DNA from: Pelosinus fermentans
GTDB lineage: Bacteria > Bacillota > Negativicutes > DSM-13327
DNA length: 45,250 nt
Direction of reading: 5' to 3'
Assembly (NCBI GenBank): GCA_002434245.1
Contig: DJJR01000017.1
Coordinates: 1 to 45,250, forward strand
Shown: positions 6,908 to 17,746 of the stretch, piece by piece
How the letters are laid out: each line of letters opens with the position of its first letter
Position numbering within the stretch: the first letter of the stretch is position 1
The notes under the pieces: model-generated
The model's database searches: none
What the model saw: the letters and a program-made list of their open reading frames with translations, nothing else
Told to the model about the DNA's origin: nothing
Position numbers and translations under genes: made by a program

Positions 6908-8308
6908 ATGAGAAAACAAACATTTGCACTTTATTTTGCTAACAGAGGGTTTTTCCCGGAAAGTCTGATTTCTAGTGCGAGAAAAGAAATGATACAAGCG
7001 GTAACGGAGGCAGGTTATGACTACATCATTCTGAATGAAGATGCTACCCGCTATGGTGCCGTAGAAGGTCGTCAGGAAGGGAGATTGTATGCAAAATGGC
7101 TAAAAGAAAATGAAGGAAATTATGATGGCGTCATTCTTTCCCTGCCAAACTTTGGTGATGAAAATGGGGTTATTGCAGCATTAGAAGAAGCCGGAGTGCC
7201 TATTTTAGTCCAAGCGTATCCTGATGAAATCGGTAAAATGGATTTTGAACATAGACGTGATTCGTATTGTGGCAAATTTAGTGTGGAAGATGTCTTTCAT
7301 CAATATGGTGTTCCCTTTACTGCTTTAGAACCTCATGTTGTTCATCCATTAACAGCAGCATTTCAGCAGAATTTAAAAGATTTTGCTGCCGTTTGCCGAG
7401 TCGTTAAGGGAATGAAAAAAATTACAATCGGCTGTATTGGTGCAAGAACTTCTAAATTTAAAACAGTGCGCTTTGATGAAATCACATTGCAAAAATACGG
7501 TATTACCGTAGAGACCTTTGATTTATCGGAATTAATTTACAAAGTACAACAAATGTCAGACCTTGATAAAGCTGTACTAACTAAAAAAGAAAGATTAATA
7601 AACTATACCGATTTTAGTAAAGTTCCAGATGATAAAATCACGACGTTGGCAAAAGTTAGTGTTGTTTTAGACAATTATATTGAAGAATATCAGATGCAGG
7701 CCCTTACCTTACGCTGCTGGGAAGAAATGCAAATGGTTCTTGGTGTTGCACCGTGTGTATTGTTAAGCGAGTTAAATGACCGGGGAATTGTGGCTTCTTG
7801 CGAAATCGATTTATGTTCAGCAATTAATATGTATTCGATGCAGTTAGCATCTGAGCAGCCAACAGCATGTCTTGATTGGAATAATAATTATGGCGATGAT
7901 CCTAATAAAGTCATACTATTTCACTGTGGTCCGGTTGCCCAAAAATTAATGAAAGCCAAGGGGACTGTTACCGATCATAAAATGTTTGCCAAAGCAAATC
8001 CAGGCTCAGGGTGGGGTAGTAATGAAGGAGGGATTAAAGCCTTTCCCATGACGTTCTCTAATTGTAAAACAGAAGATGGAAAACTCACCTTTTATTTAAG
8101 TGAAGGCGAATTTACAGAGGATGAAATTGAATCCAGTTTCTTTGGTTGTGGCGGTGTTGCACGCATTCCTAATCTGCAAACAAAACTACTGAAAATGGGT
8201 CGAAGTGGCTTTAGGCATCATACTGCAGTTGGCGTTGGACATATGAATAAAATTTTAACTGAAGCATTTACTTACTATTTGGGATACGAATTAATGGAGA
8301 TTGAATAA
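6908..8308 (+). CDS. L-fucose/L-arabinose isomerase family protein
   Basis: A 466-residue protein of the FucI/AraA-like superfamily. Evidence is the overall layout and metal-site-like signatures: a glutamate in SELNDRG, SCEIDLCSAINM, LFHCGPV, and a histidine-rich HHTAVGVGH near the end. These enzymes use manganese to interconvert an aldose and a ketose in the cytoplasm. It starts 13 bases after the kinase stop with AGGAGG upstream, so the pair should form an isomerase-kinase step. It is shorter than E. coli FucI (about 590 residues), so it is a family-level call only. No second isomerase occurs in the window, although the kinase, aldolase and dehydrogenase are duplicated. Confidence 0.8.
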   Translation: MRKQTFALYFANRGFFPESLISSARKEMIQAVTEAGYDYIILNEDATRYGAVEGRQEGRLYAKWLKENEGNYDGVILSLPNFGDENGVIAALEEAGVPILVQAYPDEIGKMDFEHRRDSYCGKFSVEDVFHQYGVPFTALEPHVVHPLTAAFQQNLKDFAAVCRVVKGMKKITIGCIGARTSKFKTVRFDEITLQKYGITVETFDLSELIYKVQQMSDLDKAVLTKKERLINYTDFSKVPDDKITTLAKVSVVLDNYIEEYQMQALTLRCWEEMQMVLGVAPCVLLSELNDRGIVASCEIDLCSAINMYSMQLASEQPTACLDWNNNYGDDPNKVILFHCGPVAQKLMKAKGTVTDHKMFAKANPGSGWGSNEGGIKAFPMTFSNCKTEDGKLTFYLSEGEFTEDEIESSFFGCGGVARIPNLQTKLLKMGRSGFRHHTAVGVGHMNKILTEAFTYYLGYELMEIE

Positions 8309-8325
8309 CTGGGGGGAAATAGGCT

Positions 8326-9321
8326 ATGAAAGAGCAATATTTAGGACATTTATCTCAGCTTTACGGTGTGGAAGAACATCGGTTAGTAGGAGGAAAAGGG
8401 GATGGTATGAGGCTGCTGCAAGTTAAAAATGGAGCAGGTTTAGAGTTCACTGTTACTGCTGATCGCTGTGCGGATATTTCCAGATTATCCTTCCAAGGTG
8501 ATAATTTCGGTTATTTTTCTCCTTGCGGATATGTGGCACCTCAGTATTATGACAATAAGGGAAGTGGTTTTTTAAAATCCTTTACAGCTGGATTTTTAAC
8601 CACATGTGGTTTGACTGCTGTGGGAGTGCCTTGTCATGATGCTGGAGAAGACTTACCTCTGCATGGTGATATTTCGAATACGCCGGCTGAACATATTTAT
8701 ACAGTGATACATGATGATGAAATCAATATTCATGCCAGAATCAGTTCCGCTGCGGTTTTTTCCCATAAGCTTATCTTAGATCGCACGATTTCATGTCCCA
8801 TCGGCAAAAACGTAGTGAAGATTACCGATAAAATTAAAAATATTGGTACAGATGCAACGCCCCTCATGTTTTTATACCATATGAATATGGGATATCCATT
8901 GTTAGATGAGAATGCAAAATTATATATACCATCAAAATCAGTAACACCAAGAAATGATCACGCGGCAGTAGATATTGGTATGTGGGATAACATGATACCG
9001 CCGCAAATTGGTTTTGAAGAACAGTGTTATTATCATTCCTTTGATGAAAAGGGATTAGCAGCCATATTTAATCCCAAAATTGGAAAAGGACTTGTAATTC
9101 GTTTCGACCCTAAGCAGTTAGATCATTTTATTGAATGGAAGATGATGGGGATCAAGGATTATGTGTTAGGGCTAGAACCGGCAAACTGTCATACGGATGG
9201 ACGTGATGTAATGAGAAGGGAAGGTAATTTGAAATTTATTCATCCCGATGAAACCATTGAATATCATGTAACGCTTGAAATCATAGAAAACTTATCTGAA
9301 TGGGAAACCGTAACAAAGTAA
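8326..9321 (+). CDS. DUF4432 aldose 1-epimerase-like protein
   Basis: A 331-residue protein with the galactose-mutarotase-like beta-sandwich pattern of DUF4432. It has the early motif LEFTVTADRCADISRLSFQG, the histidines in LPLHGDISNTPAEH and YHMNMGYPLLDE, and LEPANCHTDGRD near the end. Related proteins interconvert sugar anomers or bind aldoses. It follows the isomerase by 17 bases with a G-rich ribosome site and precedes the aldolase, fitting a role in presenting the right anomer to the isomerase. There is no signal peptide, so it acts in the cytoplasm. Enzyme activity is inferred from family and context. Confidence 0.8.
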   Translation: MKEQYLGHLSQLYGVEEHRLVGGKGDGMRLLQVKNGAGLEFTVTADRCADISRLSFQGDNFGYFSPCGYVAPQYYDNKGSGFLKSFTAGFLTTCGLTAVGVPCHDAGEDLPLHGDISNTPAEHIYTVIHDDEINIHARISSAAVFSHKLILDRTISCPIGKNVVKITDKIKNIGTDATPLMFLYHMNMGYPLLDENAKLYIPSKSVTPRNDHAAVDIGMWDNMIPPQIGFEEQCYYHSFDEKGLAAIFNPKIGKGLVIRFDPKQLDHFIEWKMMGIKDYVLGLEPANCHTDGRDVMRREGNLKFIHPDETIEYHVTLEIIENLSEWETVTK

Positions 9322-9335
9322 TAGGAGGAATTTAA

Positions 9336-10178
9336 ATGTTAGTAACACTCAATGAAGCCTTAGAAATTGCCGAGAAAGAAGATTTCGCCATAGGAGCATT
9401 TAATACGCCCAATTTAGAATGTATGATGGCTGTTATTAATTCGGCTGAATATTACAACGTGCCCGTTATTATAAGTCATGCACAATTACATGAAGCCATT
9501 ATGCCTCTTTCAACCATTGGCCCGATTATGCTGCTTATGGCTAAAAATGCAAAAGTTCCCGTTTGTGTTCATTTAGATCATGGTGAAAGCCTTGAGTATT
9601 TAAAGCAAGCACTCGACATTGGATTTACATCGATTATGTATGATGGTTCTGTTCTTTCCTATGAGGAAAATGTGAAAAATACGATTCAAGCAGTAGCAAT
9701 GGCTAAAAAAATGGGAGCCAGTGTCGAAGCCGAAATTGGTGTATTAGGAAGGTCAGAAGCTGGTGGAAAAGAAGCCGTAGAAGAAAAAGCAGATGTATAT
9801 ACAGATCCGGATTTGGCTAAAAAATTTGTCGAAGAAACTGGAATTGATGCACTGGCAGCAATTTTTGGAACTGCTCATGGTGTATACAAAACGAAACCTA
9901 AATTAGATTTTCCCAGAATCGAAAAAATTAAATCCTTAGTCAGCATTCCCCTTGTCATGCATGGTGGCTCTGGCGTTAGTCCGGAGGATTATACAACAGC
10001 CATTAGTAAAGGGATTCGCAAGATTAATTATTATACATATATGTCTAGAGAAGGTGTGTTTGCTGCTAAAAAATTATTGAAAACAGAAGTTGGATTTTTC
10101 CACGATATTGCCGATACAGCTGTTAAAGCAATGGAGGAAGATGTGAAAAAAGCCATGAAGATATTTTATAAAAAATAA
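9336..10178 (+). CDS. Class II ketose-phosphate aldolase (first copy)
   Basis: A 280-residue zinc aldolase of the FbaA/KbaY/GatY family. Zinc histidines and the catalytic aspartate are in VCVHLDHGES, IFGTAHGVY and LVMHGGSG; the phosphate-binding end KGIRKINYYTY is present. It should split the kinase product into dihydroxyacetone phosphate and an aldehyde whose length depends on the sugar. AGGAGG precedes ATG 9336. A small CTGAGA/TCTCAG hairpin (10193-10209) follows the gene. A paralogue lies at 21075-21932. Fructose or tagatose bisphosphate cannot be excluded as substrate, but the isomerase/kinase neighbours favour a monophosphorylated ketose. Confidence 0.86.
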   Translation: MLVTLNEALEIAEKEDFAIGAFNTPNLECMMAVINSAEYYNVPVIISHAQLHEAIMPLSTIGPIMLLMAKNAKVPVCVHLDHGESLEYLKQALDIGFTSIMYDGSVLSYEENVKNTIQAVAMAKKMGASVEAEIGVLGRSEAGGKEAVEEKADVYTDPDLAKKFVEETGIDALAAIFGTAHGVYKTKPKLDFPRIEKIKSLVSIPLVMHGGSGVSPEDYTTAISKGIRKINYYTYMSREGVFAAKKLLKTEVGFFHDIADTAVKAMEEDVKKAMKIFYKK

Positions 10179-10221
10179 ATAACTGAGAACATATCTCAGA
10201 TAATAAAGGAGAGTTTATAAA

Positions 10222-11334
10222 ATGAGTATTCCGAAAAAAGGCAAGGTTGCCATGCTAACCGATATCCGTAAGATTGAGGTACTGGAGTTTGATATTCCTG
10301 CAATTGGTGATGATGAAATTCTGCTAAAAGTAGAAGGCTGCGGCGTATGTGGTACTGATGCTCATGAGTATAAAGGGGATCCCTTCGCGCTGCGCCCAGT
10401 TGTATTAGGGCATGAAGGTACTGGTGAAGTTGTTGCGATAGGGAAAAACATCACTCATGATTTTGTCAATAAACCAGTAAAGGTTGGCGATAAACTGATT
10501 ACCTGTATTATACCCTGCGGAGAATGCCACGCATGCAAAACAACACCGGCACGGACCAATCTATGTGAAAAAGTGGGGATTTATGGACTGATACCCGAAG
10601 ATAAGTATCATTTCAATGGTTATTTCGGAGAATATGTTATTATTCGTAAGGGTTCAACTTTCTTTAATGTGAGTGATCTGGACTTGGATTCCCGCTTGTT
10701 GGTTGAGCCATTTGCAGTTGCCATGCATGCTTTGGAACGTGCAAAGACCACCGGATTATTACGTTTCGATTCAAAAGTACTGATTCAAGGCTGCGGTCCA
10801 ATTGGCCTGTGTGTTTTAAGTGTTGTTCGGGCGATGGGGATCGAAGAAATAATTGTAGTAGACGGTTCCGCTTCCCGTCTGGAACTAGCAAAGGAATTAG
10901 GCGCTACTCATTTAATCAATATTAGCGACTATAAGACGGCAGAGGAAGAAATCGAAGCCGTAAAGGCCGTTAGTGATGGTCTTGGTGCTCAATTTGCTTT
11001 CCAATGCACTGGCGTACCGAAAGCAGCAGCCTTAATGTGGCGGCTGGTGCGACGTGGGGGCGGTCTTTGTGAGGTTGGCTTCTTTGTAGACAATGGTGAA
11101 TGTACTATTAACCCCCATCTTGATTTGTGTAACAAAGAGATTACTGCCGTCGGTTCATGGGTCTATACGCCTGAAGAATATCCTGCCACTTTTGCGTTTA
11201 TGAAACTAGCCAAAAGCATTAAATTGCCAATTCATAAACTTATAACCCATAGATTCCCTCTCGATCAAATGAATGAAGCAATGGAAACTAATATTCGTAT
11301 GGATGGTATCAAGGTTTGTTTTGTAGCGAACTAA
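10222..11334 (+). CDS. Zinc-dependent medium-chain dehydrogenase (first copy)
   Basis: A 370-residue MDR-superfamily alcohol/polyol dehydrogenase. The catalytic-zinc cysteine is in GCGVCGTDAHE and the histidine in LGHEGTG; the structural zinc has four cysteines in PCGECHACKTTPARTNLC; the nucleotide-binding loop is GCGPIGL. It is the last gene of the isomerase-kinase-aldolase run. It could reduce the aldolase aldehyde for redox balance, or oxidise a polyol to feed the pathway. A close paralogue at 24630-25748 shares motif layout and the ending ITHR...MNEAME. Family is certain, substrate unknown. Confidence 0.87.
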   Translation: MSIPKKGKVAMLTDIRKIEVLEFDIPAIGDDEILLKVEGCGVCGTDAHEYKGDPFALRPVVLGHEGTGEVVAIGKNITHDFVNKPVKVGDKLITCIIPCGECHACKTTPARTNLCEKVGIYGLIPEDKYHFNGYFGEYVIIRKGSTFFNVSDLDLDSRLLVEPFAVAMHALERAKTTGLLRFDSKVLIQGCGPIGLCVLSVVRAMGIEEIIVVDGSASRLELAKELGATHLINISDYKTAEEEIEAVKAVSDGLGAQFAFQCTGVPKAAALMWRLVRRGGGLCEVGFFVDNGECTINPHLDLCNKEITAVGSWVYTPEEYPATFAFMKLAKSIKLPIHKLITHRFPLDQMNEAMETNIRMDGIKVCFVAN

Positions 11335-11702
11335 CACCGTGGGTTTACATGAAGTCTTAAGAGCTATATAAGCGTCTGATATGAAGCATTTTGATAAAGA
11401 GCAGTCTTTATTCTCTTTTGTTGGATTTATGTGCTGTAAGAGAATAAAGACTGCTATAGCGTGGTCTGTTTGCCGAATCCTACTGCCTATGGTCATGGGA
11501 TTGTTATCATTGACGTGAAGCAGGCAACTTTGTTCATTGATTTTGATTGGAGATGCTAGATTTTTTTAGACATAGTAAAAAATCTTATCACGGGCAGGTA
11601 ACTTGAATTATTGGAATATTAAAATTGCTTTATAAAATCGTAGTGAAGATCACAACAACTAGAGTATGATTGTAAGCAAATATAAAAGAGGGGGAATTTC
11701 CA
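11335..11702. other. Intergenic region before the sugar ABC transporter
   Basis: It contains the long hairpin at 11400-11455. An open frame around 11470-11560 (PTAYGHGIVIIDVKQATLF) looks protein-like but matches nothing I recognise. No clear promoter pair was found, although expression of the transporter should start here. Confidence 0.4.
11400..11455. terminator. Long hairpin downstream of the dehydrogenase
   Basis: Eighteen-base perfect arms at 11400-11417 and 11438-11455 enclose a 20-base loop. There is no T-run, so it may be a transcript-stabilising 3' end or a partial terminator separating the enzyme operon from the transporter. Confidence 0.55.
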
Positions 11703-12782
11703 ATGAAAAAAATGTTAGCCTTGTTACTTATCGCTGTAATGGCACTGTCATTGACCGCGTGTGGTTCTTCAAACTCTGCTTCAAATACTACTGCTAAGAA
11801 AAAAATAGGTATTTCGATGCCGACTAAATCCACATCTCGATGGATCGCAGATGGCGAAAATATTGTTAAACAACTGCAAGCGAAAGGGTATGAAACTGAT
11901 TTGCAGTATGGTGAAGACAATGTGGAAAATCAGCTTGCACAAATTGAAAATATGATTACGAAAGGTGCCAATGTTCTAATTATTGCACCCATCGATGGTG
12001 AATCTTTGACAACTGTATTGCAAAAAGCCAAGGATAAGAATATTCCTGTTATTGCTTATGACCGTTTGATTAAAAAGACGGACAATGTAGATTATTATGC
12101 AACATTTGATAATTTTAAAGTAGGGGTTATTCAGGCCTCTTATCTTGAAGAAGCATTAGGTTTAAAAGAAGGTAAAGGACCATTTAATATTGAGATATTT
12201 GGCGGTTCACCTGATGATAACAATGCATTCTTACTATTTGATGGCGCTATGTCCGTGTTAAAACCTTATATTGATGCTAAGAAATTAGTTGTAAAAAGCG
12301 GACAAATGGATATGAGCGTATGTTCTACATTAAGGTGGGATGGTGCTACAGCACAGGCCAGAATGGATAATTTATTAAGTAAGAATTATACAGGTGATAA
12401 ATTGGATGCTGTTTTCTCTTCGTATGATGGTCTTAGCATTGGAATTCTGTCTTCTTTAAAAGCCGTTGGCTATGGAACACCCTCTTTGCCCATGCCCCTG
12501 GTTACTGGGCAGGATGCTGAACTTCCTTCTGTTAAATCTATTATTAAGGGCGAACAATCACAGACTGTATTTAAAGATACTAGAGAACTTGCGAAAGTCG
12601 CGGTTGAGATGGTGGATGCAGTGTTAAGCGGTCAGAAAGCAAAAACTAACGATGAAAAAACGTATAATAATGGTGTGAAAGTCGTGCCTTCTTATCTCCT
12701 GGTACCTGTTTCTGTCGATAAACGAAACTATGAAAAAGTATTAATTGAAAGTGGTTATTATACTCCTGATCAACTTAAATAA
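11703..12782 (+). CDS. chvE: Sugar ABC transporter substrate-binding lipoprotein (ChvE-like)
   Basis: A 359-residue periplasmic-binding protein type 1. A lipoprotein signal ends in LTAC with the lipidated cysteine at C20, then [44 protein letters not shown] and [23 protein letters not shown], which are characteristic of the ChvE/multiple-monosaccharide binding group. GAGGGGG precedes the ATG. It binds a monosaccharide outside the membrane and delivers it to the next two gene products. ChvE proteins can also signal to chemoreceptors, and a chemoreceptor gene follows this operon. The sugar is not identifiable, but probably the one metabolised by the 5.4-11.3 kb enzymes. Confidence 0.88.
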   Translation: MKKMLALLLIAVMALSLTACGSSNSASNTTAKKKIGISMPTKSTSRWIADGENIVKQLQAKGYETDLQYGEDNVENQLAQIENMITKGANVLIIAPIDGESLTTVLQKAKDKNIPVIAYDRLIKKTDNVDYYATFDNFKVGVIQASYLEEALGLKEGKGPFNIEIFGGSPDDNNAFLLFDGAMSVLKPYIDAKKLVVKSGQMDMSVCSTLRWDGATAQARMDNLLSKNYTGDKLDAVFSSYDGLSIGILSSLKAVGYGTPSLPMPLVTGQDAELPSVKSIIKGEQSQTVFKDTRELAKVAVEMVDAVLSGQKAKTNDEKTYNNGVKVVPSYLLVPVSVDKRNYEKVLIESGYYTPDQLK

Positions 12783-12803
12783 TGGCTCTCACAACTGAGG
12801 AGA

Positions 12804-12856
12804 AGGCCGTAATAAGTAGTGATGGCTGGCATGCCATCGCTACTTATTATCTGGCC
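12804..12856. other. Intercistronic hairpin between binding protein and ATPase genes
   Basis: Arms AGGCC-AATAAGTAG-GATGGC and their complement pair with two small interruptions over 12804-12856. No T-run follows. Such hairpins often protect the upstream mRNA so that the binding protein is made in excess over the membrane parts. Confidence 0.65.
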
Positions 12857-12896
12857 TATTTGATTGGGAATATATAGTACAAGGAGTTGAGGATAG

Positions 12897-14462
12897 ATGG
12901 AAGATATTATTTTGGAAATGAGAGATATCACGAAAATATTTCCAGGTGTTAAAGCTCTTAATAATGTAAATTTACAAGTGAAAAAAGGCGAAATTCATGC
13001 CTTGGTAGGTGAAAATGGTGCGGGGAAATCAACCTTGATGAAGGTCTTGAGTGGGGTATATCCTCATGGGACATATACAGGGGATATTTATTATCAAGGT
13101 AAAGTATGCGAATTTAAGGATATTAAAGAAAGCGAAAAATTAGGTATCGTCATCATTCATCAAGAATTAGCGCTAATCCCCTATTTATCCATAGAAGAAA
13201 ATATCTTCCTGGGCAATGAACAAGGACGGCATGGGCTTATTGACTGGCATGTCACTACGACGCGCACACAAGAATTACTGGCAACAGTAGGACTCAAGGA
13301 ATTGCCTAGCACTTTGATCACGAATATTGGTGTTGGTAAACAACAATTAGTAGAAATTGCTAAAGCGTTATCAAAGGAAGTCCAATTGCTGATTTTAGAT
13401 GAACCTACGGCAGCGTTAAATGAAGATGATAGTGATAATTTGTTAAACTTATTATTGGAATTTAAGCAGCAAGGAATATCCTCTATTATTATTTCACATA
13501 AGTTAAATGAAATATCAAAGATTTCTGATTCCATTACTGTGCTCCGTGATGGAGCTACCGTTGAAACGCTAAATGTAAAAGAAGACAATATTACAGAAGA
13601 TCGAGTTATTCAAGGCATGGTAGGAAGAGAGTTGACAGAGCGGTTCCCAAAAAGAGAGAGCACAATTGGTGAGATTATCTTTGAGGTGAAAAATTGGAAT
13701 GTATACCATCATCTCCATGCTGACAGAAAAGTCGTTAAGGAGATTGATTTTCATATTAAGAAAGGTGAAGTAGTAGGAATTGCAGGACTGATGGGGGCAG
13801 GACGAACGGAATTGGCGATGAGTATTTTTGGTAAATCCTATGGGCAGAAAATAAGCGGACAGCTATATAAGAATGGTAAAGAAATACATTTAAATGATGT
13901 CAGTCAGGCGATCAAGCAGGGTATTGCTTATGTGACAGAAGATCGGAAACATTGTGGATTAATCTTAAATGATGACATTCAGCGAAATATTACATTGGCT
14001 AATTTAAATAAAATATCAAAAAATTATGTCATTGATGAAAATCAAGAAATTGTCGTAGCGGAAAAAAGCCGCCGGCAAATGAAAATTAAATGTTCCAGTA
14101 TTTTGCAAAAAACTGTCAATTTAAGTGGTGGAAACCAGCAAAAAGTTGTTTTGAGCAAATGGATATTTACAGAACCTGATATTTTGATATTAGATGAGCC
14201 TACACGAGGCATTGATGTAGGGGCGAAATTTGAGATTTACAGTATTATTAATGAATTAGCGAAGGAAGGAAAGGGTATCTTAGTGATTTCCTCTGAACTC
14301 CCTGAAATACTAGGCATATGTGATCGAATTTATGTGATGAATGAAGGCACTATTACGGGCGAAATTGCAGGAAATGAAGCATCGCAAGAAAAGATTATGA
14401 AATGTATAATGCGAAATGAAGAATTGCAGGAAAAAAATACGAAATGTATATTGAGCAAATAG
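12897..14462 (+). CDS. mmsA: Multiple-monosaccharide ABC transporter ATPase (MmsA/GguA-like)
   Basis: A 521-residue tandem ATPase of the sugar-import type. The first domain has Walker [10 protein letters not shown] (about 38-46) and Walker [12 protein letters not shown]. The second has a degenerate Walker [10 protein letters not shown], signature LSGGNQQK and Walker [17 protein letters not shown]. The degenerate second P-loop is normal for the XylG/RbsA/MmsA group. It energises uptake with the binding protein upstream and the permease downstream. GAGG upstream and a 13-base gap to the permease gene show it is in the same operon. Confidence 0.9.
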   Translation: MEDIILEMRDITKIFPGVKALNNVNLQVKKGEIHALVGENGAGKSTLMKVLSGVYPHGTYTGDIYYQGKVCEFKDIKESEKLGIVIIHQELALIPYLSIEENIFLGNEQGRHGLIDWHVTTTRTQELLATVGLKELPSTLITNIGVGKQQLVEIAKALSKEVQLLILDEPTAALNEDDSDNLLNLLLEFKQQGISSIIISHKLNEISKISDSITVLRDGATVETLNVKEDNITEDRVIQGMVGRELTERFPKRESTIGEIIFEVKNWNVYHHLHADRKVVKEIDFHIKKGEVVGIAGLMGAGRTELAMSIFGKSYGQKISGQLYKNGKEIHLNDVSQAIKQGIAYVTEDRKHCGLILNDDIQRNITLANLNKISKNYVIDENQEIVVAEKSRRQMKIKCSSILQKTVNLSGGNQQKVVLSKWIFTEPDILILDEPTRGIDVGAKFEIYSIINELAKEGKGILVISSELPEILGICDRIYVMNEGTITGEIAGNEASQEKIMKCIMRNEELQEKNTKCILSK

Positions 14463-14475
14463 AGGAGGTATTGTC

Positions 14476-15639
14476 ATGAAAACTTTGATGCAGATGTTTA
14501 GAAGTAATATCAGAGAATATGGTATGGTGATTGCGTTAGTATCCATTGTGCTATTTTTTCAAGTTGTTAGTAATGGTGTATTGTTACAGCCATTAAATGT
14601 AACCAACCTAATTCAGCAGAATAGTTATATACTCGTATTGGCGATTGGCATGTTACTAGTTATCGTTGCTTTTCAAATTGATTTGTCAGTAGGCTCTATC
14701 GCTGCTTTTGTCGGTGCCATGTCCGCAATATTAATGGTTGACAACCATTTTGGCGTTATGCCAGGAATTCTGATTTCACTTCTTATCGGAGGTCTTGCTG
14801 GGGCGTTTCAAGGGTATTGGATTGCTTACTTTAGGATTCCGTCATTTATTGTTACCCTAGCAGGGATGTTGATCTTTAGGGGGTTAACAATGACGGCTTT
14901 AGAGGGACAATCAAAAGGTCCTTATCCAGAGGTTTTCCAAAAAATGAGTAATGGTTTTGTGCCTGATTTATTGGGTGGAAGCACAATCCATGTGACAACG
15001 CTTGCGGTTGGGATTATTTTGACTCTGATATATATATATTTTGAATTAGGCCATAGAAAAGCCAAGCAAGAGTACCATTTTGAAGTCATTCCGATGCAAT
15101 TTCTAATTGCAAAATTAACATGTGTTGGCATAGTCATAAATTGGTTTATGTATTTACTTGCTTCGTATAAGGGGATTCCTAATGTTTTAATTTTGTTATT
15201 TGCTCTAATTGTTTTTTATACGTTTATTACGACTAAAACAGTAGTAGGACGTCATATTTATGCTCTTGGCGGCAATGAAAAGGCAGCAAAATTATCAGGT
15301 GTAAAAACCAAACGCATTGTGTTTTGGGTATTTGTAAATATGGGAGTAATGGCTGCTTTGTCAGGCCTTGTTTTTGCTGCCAGACTTAATGCCGCAACGC
15401 CAAAAGCCGGTATGGGATTTGAATTAGATGCCATTGCAGCCTGTTTTATTGGTGGTGCCTCTACGGCTGGAGGTATTGGTGTTGTTATGGGGGCAATTAT
15501 TGGTGGACTGGTAATGGGGGTTATGAATAATGGTATGTCCTTAATTGGTGTTACCATTGATATGCAACAAACCATAAAAGGGTTAGTGTTATTATTGGCT
15601 GTAGCTTTTGATATTTATACAAAATCAAAACAGTCATAA
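14476..15639 (+). CDS. mmsB: Multiple-monosaccharide ABC transporter permease (MmsB/GguB-like)
   Basis: A 387-residue inner-membrane permease of the BPD_transp_2 family with about ten hydrophobic segments. The family landmarks QIDLSVGSIAAF, YFRIPSFIVTLAGMLIFRGL, YALGGNEKAAKLSGV and FIGGASTAGGIG are in order. The length and the long middle section agree with the XylH/MmsB/GguB group rather than RbsC (about 320). AGAGGAGG precedes the ATG. It forms the membrane channel for the binding protein and ATPase just upstream. Two hairpins close the operon. Confidence 0.9.
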   Translation: MKTLMQMFRSNIREYGMVIALVSIVLFFQVVSNGVLLQPLNVTNLIQQNSYILVLAIGMLLVIVAFQIDLSVGSIAAFVGAMSAILMVDNHFGVMPGILISLLIGGLAGAFQGYWIAYFRIPSFIVTLAGMLIFRGLTMTALEGQSKGPYPEVFQKMSNGFVPDLLGGSTIHVTTLAVGIILTLIYIYFELGHRKAKQEYHFEVIPMQFLIAKLTCVGIVINWFMYLLASYKGIPNVLILLFALIVFYTFITTKTVVGRHIYALGGNEKAAKLSGVKTKRIVFWVFVNMGVMAALSGLVFAARLNAATPKAGMGFELDAIAACFIGGASTAGGIGVVMGAIIGGLVMGVMNNGMSLIGVTIDMQQTIKGLVLLLAVAFDIYTKSKQS

Positions 15640-15719
15640 AAGGTATTCTTACAAGAATACCTTTATGAAAAGTGGATTTGTAAGGGAGGGGAATTACTTC
15701 TTACAAATCCACTTTTTTA
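15638..15719 (+). terminator. Double hairpin ending the transporter operon
   Basis: A first hairpin (15638-15664, AAAGGTATTCTT and its complement) overlaps the permease stop codon. A second (15668-15719, AAAAGTGGATTTGTAAG paired with its complement) ends in a T-run and is a convincing intrinsic terminator. Confidence 0.85.
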
Positions 15720-15836
15720 TGCATTCGATAGTTAAATTTATAATTTAGAAGGAATTTTTAAGCTCCAATATTTGAGAAAAGACAGATATAGATGGTTAAT
15801 CAACACTCATGTTATTTTATAAGGAGGAGAACTTAA

Positions 15837-17552
15837 ATGAAATTTTTTGACGACATGAAAGTACGTTTAAAATTAGGTGTCCTAATTCTTATTGCTCTTA
15901 TATCTTTAGTTGTTATAGGATATACAGGATATTACTATTTGCAACAATCAAATACAGACATGAATACTATGTATGTTGAGCGATTGATTCCGGTTAGACT
16001 TTTAAATGAAAGCCGTTCATATGTTAACGGAGTGAATGCCGCAACACTGGAATTGATGATCACAACGGATGATAAAAAAAAGCAGGAGTTAAAGCAGAAG
16101 ATCTATAATAATACATCGATATTAAATAGCAACCTTACAGAAATTGAAGAGCATTATTTAGATTCTCAAGGGAAGGAATTACTCAATAAAGCAAATACAT
16201 CACTGAAAAAGTATCGTGATAGCAGAAGGAAAACTTTTGAATTAGCATTACAAAATAGAAATGTGGAAGCCTATGAATCATACCGTACGGGTGTAGAATC
16301 AATAGCTGCTGAACTTTCTGACGATTTACATAATCTTTCCGATTATTACGCTGCATTATCCGAAAAAATGAGTAGTAATAACCAAGCGTCTCTTGAAAAG
16401 GCGATCCATATAACCATTGGCATTATTGTGATATCCTTTTTTGTATTACTATGGAGTGGAATTTACATTACAAAGTTAATAACAAATCCCCTTAATTTAA
16501 TGGTACTCGTTTGTAAAGAATTCGCATCTGGCGATTTTCGTGATAAAACACGAAACTTTGTTAGAAAGGATGAAATTGGCCTATTGGCGGATGCTTTGGC
16601 AGATATGCGAGGTAGTCTGCGGACGTTAATAAAAAATGTTAATGACTCATCCGAATATTTAGCAGCCGCTTCAGAAGAATTGACAGCTAGTGTCGATCAG
16701 TCAGTTCAAGCCGCTCACCAGGTTGCAGGAGCAATTATCGATGTGGCTAGAGGAGCAGAACAACAACTAAGCGTAACTAACGGTGCATTTGCGATGGTAG
16801 AGCAGATGTCAGCTAGCATCCAGCAAGTTGCTGTCAACGCCAGTGAAGTATCCGGACGATCAGGGCAAGCAGCAAACAAGGCAAAGGTCGGTAATCAATC
16901 GATAGATAAAGTGGTCAATCAAATGGCTAATATAGAGCAAACAGTGAACAACTCTGCCCAAGTGGTCATAAAATTAGGTGAACGCTCAAAGGAAATCGGT
17001 CAAATTGTCGACACCATCTCTGGTATTGCTAGCCAAACCAACCTCTTGGCCTTAAATGCTGCGATTGAAGCTGCGCGTGCAGGAGAACAAGGGCGTGGTT
17101 TTGCTGTGGTCGCAGAAGAAGTCCGCAAGCTTGCGGAACAATCCCAAGGGGCAGCCAAGAAAATTGCCACACTGATTAGTGAAATTCAAAGATATACAGA
17201 CAACGCCGTATCCGTCATGAGAGATGGTACTCGTGAAGTCAAGTTGGGTGCGGAAATAGTCAATACTTTTGGACAAACCTTCCACGATTTTTCGATTCTG
17301 ATAACGCACGTGTCGAGTCAAGTAAAGGAAATATCTGCAGCTATTGAGCAGATGGCCAGCGGTAGCCAGCAAATTGTCGGATCGGTAGAACAGATTGATG
17401 AAGTAAGTAAAAAAGCAACAGGGGAAGCGCAGACAATATCGAATGTAACTGAAGAGCAAGCGGCATCTATGGAAGAAATCGCCTCATCTAGTCAAGCTCT
17501 GGCTCATTTAGCGATAGATCTCCATGAGGCTGTCAGTCAGTTTCAGATTTAA
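15837..17552 (+). CDS. Methyl-accepting chemotaxis protein
   Basis: A 571-residue chemoreceptor. TM1 (about 14-36) is followed by a roughly 155-residue extracellular helical sensor of the 4HB type, TM2 (about 191-213), a HAMP domain (about 214-267) and a cytoplasmic coiled-coil signalling domain with the conserved tip [20 protein letters not shown] and [18 protein letters not shown]. The start has AAGGAGGAG upstream. It lies alone after the transporter terminator. It may let the cell swim toward the sugar taken up by the adjacent ChvE-like system, as in Agrobacterium, but ligand and partner are inferred from position only. It requires CheA/CheW encoded elsewhere. Confidence 0.93.
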   Translation: MKFFDDMKVRLKLGVLILIALISLVVIGYTGYYYLQQSNTDMNTMYVERLIPVRLLNESRSYVNGVNAATLELMITTDDKKKQELKQKIYNNTSILNSNLTEIEEHYLDSQGKELLNKANTSLKKYRDSRRKTFELALQNRNVEAYESYRTGVESIAAELSDDLHNLSDYYAALSEKMSSNNQASLEKAIHITIGIIVISFFVLLWSGIYITKLITNPLNLMVLVCKEFASGDFRDKTRNFVRKDEIGLLADALADMRGSLRTLIKNVNDSSEYLAAASEELTASVDQSVQAAHQVAGAIIDVARGAEQQLSVTNGAFAMVEQMSASIQQVAVNASEVSGRSGQAANKAKVGNQSIDKVVNQMANIEQTVNNSAQVVIKLGERSKEIGQIVDTISGIASQTNLLALNAAIEAARAGEQGRGFAVVAEEVRKLAEQSQGAAKKIATLISEIQRYTDNAVSVMRDGTREVKLGAEIVNTFGQTFHDFSILITHVSSQVKEISAAIEQMASGSQQIVGSVEQIDEVSKKATGEAQTISNVTEEQAASMEEIASSSQALAHLAIDLHEAVSQFQI

Positions 17553-17746
17553 TTTTGCAGGACAAGATGATGAATAAAGTCAGTTCGATTTCTTAGTGAA
17601 AGAATTTTAACTGGTTTTATTTACGAATTATTACCAGTAAGTAGACTCTTCTATGTATAATATAAACTATAGAAAAGTAGCATTAAATTTTAAAGTGATT
17701 TGTTCATATACTGAAAGATCTATTTATTCTGGTAAGAGGTGATACA